This document shows positions 6,330 to 9,337 of a DNA stretch of 9,337 nucleotides, piece by piece (positions within the stretch are counted from its first letter, which is position 1; each line of letters begins with the position of its first letter). Below the pieces are notes generated by a model, which saw only the letters and a list, made by a program, of their open reading frames with translations, had not been told where the DNA came from and did no database searches. This DNA comes from Acidobacteriaceae bacterium (GTDB lineage: Bacteria > Acidobacteriota > Terriglobia > Terriglobales > Acidobacteriaceae), in the NCBI GenBank assembly GCA_003151875.1, contig PLYW01000284.1:1-9337 (forward strand), in the 5' to 3' direction. The translations under genes and the position numbers were made by a program.

Positions 6330-6379
6330 CGTTTACGTCACGCGCCGTCCAACCTCAGAGTCCTTCGTCACCCATCCCA

Positions 6380-7468
6380 CTAGCGGTACATTACCGGATA
6401 CGCTTTCGGTCGCTCATCGCCGCTGTACATCATCTTGGCAAGGTGCACGGTGTATTCCGGCCTCGACACCAGCGAGGTCAGGCTGAACACCCGATAGCCA
6501 TCGCCGCTGATTTCGGTGCGGCGGAACAGACCCGGCTCCGTCTCCGTGACCTCACGGTTTCCGTGGAGCTGGTCGAGAAATAACTGCGCCGACTTCTGAT
6601 CGGCCTGCCCGCGTTCGCTGGCGGTGGTCAGCGAATCGGCCGCATACGACCGGATGAGCTTTTGCCAATACTTCTCCAGCAGCTCGGTGCTGGCGAAGAC
6701 GTCGGCCCACAGGATGCGTCCATTGATGGCGACCACCACGCCTTTGGCCCCTTCCCTCCTCAACTCGCGCAGTATTCCGTCGTAATCGGCAGCGACGGAT
6801 TCAACCTTCCTCTGCACGTCAGGATTCTCCATCGCCTTGGCATAGGAAGTGGACGCCTGCATGGTAGGGCGGGCTTGCGGAACCGCTCGGGCCATGCCTG
6901 CCACCGCCGAGCCCACCTCAGCCCACACCTTCTGCTGATTGCGGTCAGCCATGGCGGGAGTGCGCACGCTGGGCTGCGCCATCTGCGATTTCATCGAGCC
7001 GAAGTGCTCCGACGAGGCCACCCAGCGTCCCGGCTCAACGCAGAACACCGACAGATCAATGGGGTCTGACTTGGGCGGAACGATGCGGTCCACCCCGATC
7101 ACCCGGTCCTGCTTGCCGCCGGTCACCACTTCTCCCGCGAGCAGAAGCAGAGGATGGTCGGAATTGTTGATCAGGACCAGGCGGTTCACCGCGTCGCCGG
7201 ATTGCCGCGGCGGCGTTGAGCCTGGCCGCACCAATCCCCGAAGCGAGCCCCCCTCGGTCACCACAACCGCGCCGGAGCGCAGTCCTTCGTCCAGCGTCAG
7301 CAGGCGGCCGGTGTCGTTCTCGGCGCCTCCAACGACTGGGAAGATAGTCAGGTTTCCTCGGGTAACGGGTGACAGGACATGCAGCTCGGAATGTGCTGGG
7401 TTTCCAGCGGCAGCGAATGTTGCCGCCAGCATGGCCGAAGCGAACGACGCCAGGATTCTGAAATTCAT
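6380..7468 (-). CDS. Exported DUF6569 (ARPP-1)-like protein
   Basis: This 362-residue protein resembles the DUF6569/ARPP-1 family ('ARG and Rhodanese-Phosphatase-superfamily-associated Protein'), whose biochemical role is not established to my knowledge. Residues 1-21 are a signal peptide (MNFR, hydrophobic Ala-rich core, cleavage near AAA/GN), so the protein is exported. Family-like blocks are LTIFPVVGG (40-48), TLDEGLRSGAVVVTE (58-72), VNRLVLINNSDHPLLLLAGE (94-113), VVTGGKQDRVIG (114-125) and VPPKSDPIDLSVFCVEPGRW (130-149). A polar, Met/Gln-rich stretch (155-215) and an alpha/beta C-terminal part with VVVAINGRILWADVF (244-258) follow. The start at 7468 is set by GGAGG 6 bases upstream and by the signal peptide. 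The frame stays open far upstream, but only as an antisense shadow of the sigma gene. It is divergent from the sigma factor gene across 90 bases, so it may belong to that regulon. Alternative: a generic exported protein of the same fold with another role. Confidence 0.82.
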   Translation of the reverse strand: MNFRILASFASAMLAATFAAAGNPAHSELHVLSPVTRGNLTIFPVVGGAENDTGRLLTLDEGLRSGAVVVTEGGSLRGLVRPGSTPPRQSGDAVNRLVLINNSDHPLLLLAGEVVTGGKQDRVIGVDRIVPPKSDPIDLSVFCVEPGRWVASSEHFGSMKSQMAQPSVRTPAMADRNQQKVWAEVGSAVAGMARAVPQARPTMQASTSYAKAMENPDVQRKVESVAADYDGILRELRREGAKGVVVAINGRILWADVFASTELLEKYWQKLIRSYAADSLTTASERGQADQKSAQLFLDQLHGNREVTETEPGLFRRTEISGDGYRVFSLTSLVSRPEYTVHLAKMMYSGDERPKAYPVMYR

Positions 7469-7474
7469 GGTTGA

Positions 7475-7479
7475 CCTCC
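7475..7479 (-). promoter_or_regulatory. Ribosome binding site of the DUF6569-like gene inside a palindrome
   Basis: On the minus strand GGAGG lies 6 bases before the ATG at 7468, which decides the start. It forms half of a perfect 10-base palindrome CCTCCGGAGG (7475-7484), so the transcript carries its own anti-Shine-Dalgarno sequence next to the site. Confidence 0.8.
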
Positions 7480-7490
7480 GGAGGCGCTGA

Positions 7491-7516
7491 AGCGTCTCTT
7501 CTAACCAGAGAACGCT
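7491..7516. repeat. Imperfect inverted repeat in the divergent intergenic region
   Basis: AGCGTCTCT (7491-7499) pairs with AGAGAACGCT (7507-7516) in 9 pairs with one unpaired A, around a 7-base centre TCTAACC. It lies 22 bases upstream of the minus-strand ATG and 42 bases upstream of the plus-strand ATG. It could be an operator for a dimeric regulator or a hairpin in the leader of the minus-strand transcript. There is no direct evidence for either. Confidence 0.5.
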
Positions 7517-7558
7517 GCACAGTGTTTTTCTTGCGCCCGAATTGATACGATTCGCTTG

Positions 7559-8482
7559 ATGGCCTCCGCTCCGATTTCCGCCCCGCTCAATCCGCAGGTG
7601 GTAGCGGTGATCAAGGAATTCTCTGCGCATCACTACGGGGAGAGTGGCGCGCCGCAGTTTGGTATGTCGCCCGCCGACCTCGCCGAAGTTCTCGCGGAAG
7701 TCGTCTCGCAATGGAATGGGAATAACGCCGCGTCCGAGATCGCGGTTAGCAATTTTCTTGCAACGCTGCGGCTGGAGGAATTGGTGCTGGCGCGCGCCTG
7801 CGCCGCCGGAGACAACCGCGCCTGGGAAGTGTTCCTCAACCGTTATCGAGCGACGTTGTACGAGTCGGCCTACAAGATCGCGAAGGAAGAGAGTGTCGCC
7901 CGCGGTCTGGCGGACTCGCTGTATGCGGCGCTCTATGGGGTGGACGCCAAGGGACAGCAGCGGACTTCCAAACTCCGCTCCTATCAGGGACGAGGTTCGC
8001 TGCAAGGATGGCTGCGAACGGTGGTCGCGCAGGAGTATGTCAACCTGTACCGGGCCACCCGGCGCGAGACCAGTCTGGACGCGGCGTTGGATGAGGGCGC
8101 TCAGTTCGCAGCAGGGGAGCCGGATCTCAGCGTCGCCGATCCTCGCGCCGAGACCGCCGCGGCGGAGGAACTGACAGCGCTCTCCGCGGAAGAGCGTTTC
8201 CTGCTGGCCGCCTATTATCTTGACCGCCGCACTCTGGCGGAAATTGCCAAACTGCAAGGGGTGCACGAGTCCACCATCAGCCGCAAGTTGGAGCGCGTGA
8301 CGTCGGAATTGCGCAAACGCATTCGCAAACGGATGATTGCGGCGGGAATGTCTCCGCGACAGGCGGACGAAGCCATGCAGGACGTGGATGTGCGCGATCT
8401 GCGCGTGCCCGTGCGCGAAACTTTAAGGCAAGGAACGGAAGATCTATCGTTCTATAAAGAGAAGAGCGGGAACCAAGGATGA
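7559..8482 (+). CDS. RNA polymerase sigma factor, sigma-70 family (ECF-like)
   Basis: This 307-residue protein directs RNA polymerase to a set of promoters. Residues 1-70 are an N-terminal extension absent from minimal ECF factors, which are near 200 residues. Region 2 spans about 72-170: LVLARACAAGDNRAWEVFLN, then a helical stretch, then GRGSLQGWLRTVVAQEYVNL, the usual 'F/L-x-x-WL-x-x-I/V-A' pattern before the linker. An acidic, Ala-rich linker covers 171-205. Region 4 spans about 205-258 with a helix-turn-helix at 225-250 (LAEIAKLQGVHESTISRKLE) for the -35 element. A basic patch and a 45-residue tail follow. A TTG at 7556 is directly before the ATG at 7559; I prefer the ATG. No Shine-Dalgarno sequence is visible, so a leaderless message is possible. 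The stop overlaps the anti-sigma gene as ATGA, the usual layout of a sigma/anti-sigma pair. Confidence 0.87.
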   Translation: MASAPISAPLNPQVVAVIKEFSAHHYGESGAPQFGMSPADLAEVLAEVVSQWNGNNAASEIAVSNFLATLRLEELVLARACAAGDNRAWEVFLNRYRATLYESAYKIAKEESVARGLADSLYAALYGVDAKGQQRTSKLRSYQGRGSLQGWLRTVVAQEYVNLYRATRRETSLDAALDEGAQFAAGEPDLSVADPRAETAAAEELTALSAEERFLLAAYYLDRRTLAEIAKLQGVHESTISRKLERVTSELRKRIRKRMIAAGMSPRQADEAMQDVDVRDLRVPVRETLRQGTEDLSFYKEKSGNQG

Positions 8483-9337
8483 ACCAGGAAATTCCCAAGC
8501 CGCTGCGCAACGCGCTGGCCCGGCAAGCGGTGGGCGACGTTCATCCTTCGCCCGACGTGCTCACGTCGTTTATGGAGCGCACCTTGGCTCCGCCGGAGAG
8601 CGAGGCGGTGACGCACCATCTGGCACAGTGCGCGCAATGCCGGGAGATCGTGTTCCTGGCGAGCAATGCGGCCGAAGATGAGGTTGGTGACGAGAGATTC
8701 GCGGCTGCTGCCGCGGGTCGAGCGGCTGCCATGCCCGTGTACGCCGCTAGTTCGCGACCAGATATTGCTCGGGCTAAGACGCCGCCTCGCTCGAGATGGA
8801 CGATCCGAACCCGATGGGCCGTGTTGAGCGCCGCCGCTGTCGTGCTCGTCTCCGGAGGGCTGGTCGTGCAGTCGTGGCGGGCCACCCACGAATACCAGAC
8901 TACGGAGGTCGTCAGGGTGTATCGTCCTGCGCCTGTTAGTCCCCCGGAGCAGCCAACTGTACAGGCTCCAAATTCACAGACCGCTGCCGCCAAGGTTCCC
9001 GCTCCCGAAAAATCGCTCGCCAAAACGGCGCCGCGCACCACGCCGGAGGCGCGGGCTAAGAAGGTCCCTGAAGCAACCACGCCCGCTCGTAACGCCGGCG
9101 ACGCATTCCCGTCCGCGCCAGCGGCGCAGTCTGCCGCGCGAGCGACGGCTTCATCAGCAACTGCCGGCGCCGCTGTCGGTGGCCTCAGGAGTGCGGCGGC
9201 GCCCGAGGTCCGTCCGCAAAGTTCATTTGCGGAGAGTGAATCCGCGCAGAAAAGTGAAACCGCGCAGTCGATGCAACTACAGCAGCGCGCTCCGGTATTG
9301 TTCGGCAAATCCGGGATGGCAATGAAAGCGGTGAGCG
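8479..9337 (+). CDS. Membrane-anchored zf-HC2 anti-sigma factor, 3' truncated by window edge
   Basis: The frame from the ATG at 8479 stays open to the right edge, giving 286 residues without a stop. It should bind the upstream sigma factor in the cytoplasm and release it on an outside signal. The N-terminal 75 residues match an anti-sigma zinc finger: H22 and then H47-x3-C51-x2-C54 (HLAQCAQC), the zf-HC2 metal ligands. A basic stretch (RSRWTIRTRW) leads into one membrane helix at about 114-130 (AVLSAAAVVLVSGGLVV). The rest (131-286+) faces the periplasm and is low-complexity, rich in Ala, Pro, Ser, Lys and Gln, with no recognisable domain yet. The start overlaps the sigma stop by four bases (ATGA), and only a weak AAGG directly abuts it, so translation probably depends on coupling. 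The carboxyl end and any sensor domain lie outside the window. Confidence 0.85.
   Translation, partial: MNQEIPKPLRNALARQAVGDVHPSPDVLTSFMERTLAPPESEAVTHHLAQCAQCREIVFLASNAAEDEVGDERFAAAAAGRAAAMPVYAASSRPDIARAKTPPRSRWTIRTRWAVLSAAAVVLVSGGLVVQSWRATHEYQTTEVVRVYRPAPVSPPEQPTVQAPNSQTAAAKVPAPEKSLAKTAPRTTPEARAKKVPEATTPARNAGDAFPSAPAAQSAARATASSATAGAAVGGLRSAAAPEVRPQSSFAESESAQKSETAQSMQLQQRAPVLFGKSGMAMKAVS

Larger units (their letters stand above)
6206..6379. other. Intergenic region between convergent genes
   Basis: These 174 bases separate the plus-strand small membrane gene from the minus-strand DUF6569-like gene, which converge here. They hold a first hairpin at 6242-6264, element copy B at 6265-6323 and an intrinsic terminator. 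No open frame worth calling is present. No T-run suited to ending the minus-strand transcript follows the stem on that strand. Confidence 0.7.
7469..7558. promoter_or_regulatory. Divergent promoter region
   Basis: These 90 bases must hold the start signals for both the minus-strand exported protein and the plus-strand sigma factor. I see the minus-strand ribosome binding site (7475-7479), an imperfect inverted repeat (7491-7516) and a T-run (7525-7529). For the plus strand, TACGAT at 7546-7551 could be a -10 box placing transcription start at about the ATG itself (7559). No good -35 is visible 17 bases upstream (TGTTTT). Confidence 0.5.

Noticed and set aside
7469..8266. Upstream 266-residue extension of the minus-strand DUF6569-like frame
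   Set aside because: It runs antisense through the sigma factor gene. The signal peptide and GGAGG fix the real start at 7468.

Overview
The window most likely comes from an acidobacterium (Acidobacteriota, Terriglobia/Koribacter-like). The main reason is a tandem pair of exported proteins with the layout of the 'VWFA-related Acidobacterial domain' (TIGR03436). GC-rich coding, abundant secreted proteins and an exported DUF6569-like protein fit this. All family assignments come from reading the translations; no database search was possible.

Layout: 1-218 is an upstream region with no gene I can support. 219-2018 and 2045-4369 form a two-gene operon of secreted VWFA-related proteins, 26 bases apart. 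The second carries a striking Gly-rich insertion inside the VWFA region. 4370-4626 is intergenic and holds a hairpin-ended repeat element (copy A, minus orientation). 4627-5118, 5115-5963 and 5993-6205 form a compact, more AT-rich cluster: two secreted proteins of unknown function coupled by an ATGA overlap, then a small two-helix membrane protein. 6206-6379 holds a second copy of the same element (copy B, plus orientation), ending in a canonical intrinsic terminator. 6380-7468 on the minus strand encodes an exported DUF6569 (ARPP-1)-like protein. A 90-base divergent intergenic region with an imperfect inverted repeat separates it from a sigma-70 family factor (7559-8482). That gene overlaps by ATGA a membrane-anchored zinc-finger (zf-HC2) anti-sigma factor (8479 to beyond the right edge).

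The right half is probably a cell-surface signalling module: a sigma factor held by a trans-membrane anti-sigma factor. The divergent exported protein is a candidate regulon member. The two VWFA proteins probably act outside the cytoplasmic membrane as adhesive or assembly factors; only the second keeps part of a metal-dependent adhesion (MIDAS) motif. The least explained parts are the AT-rich secreted cluster and the composite repeat elements that bracket it in inverted orientation.
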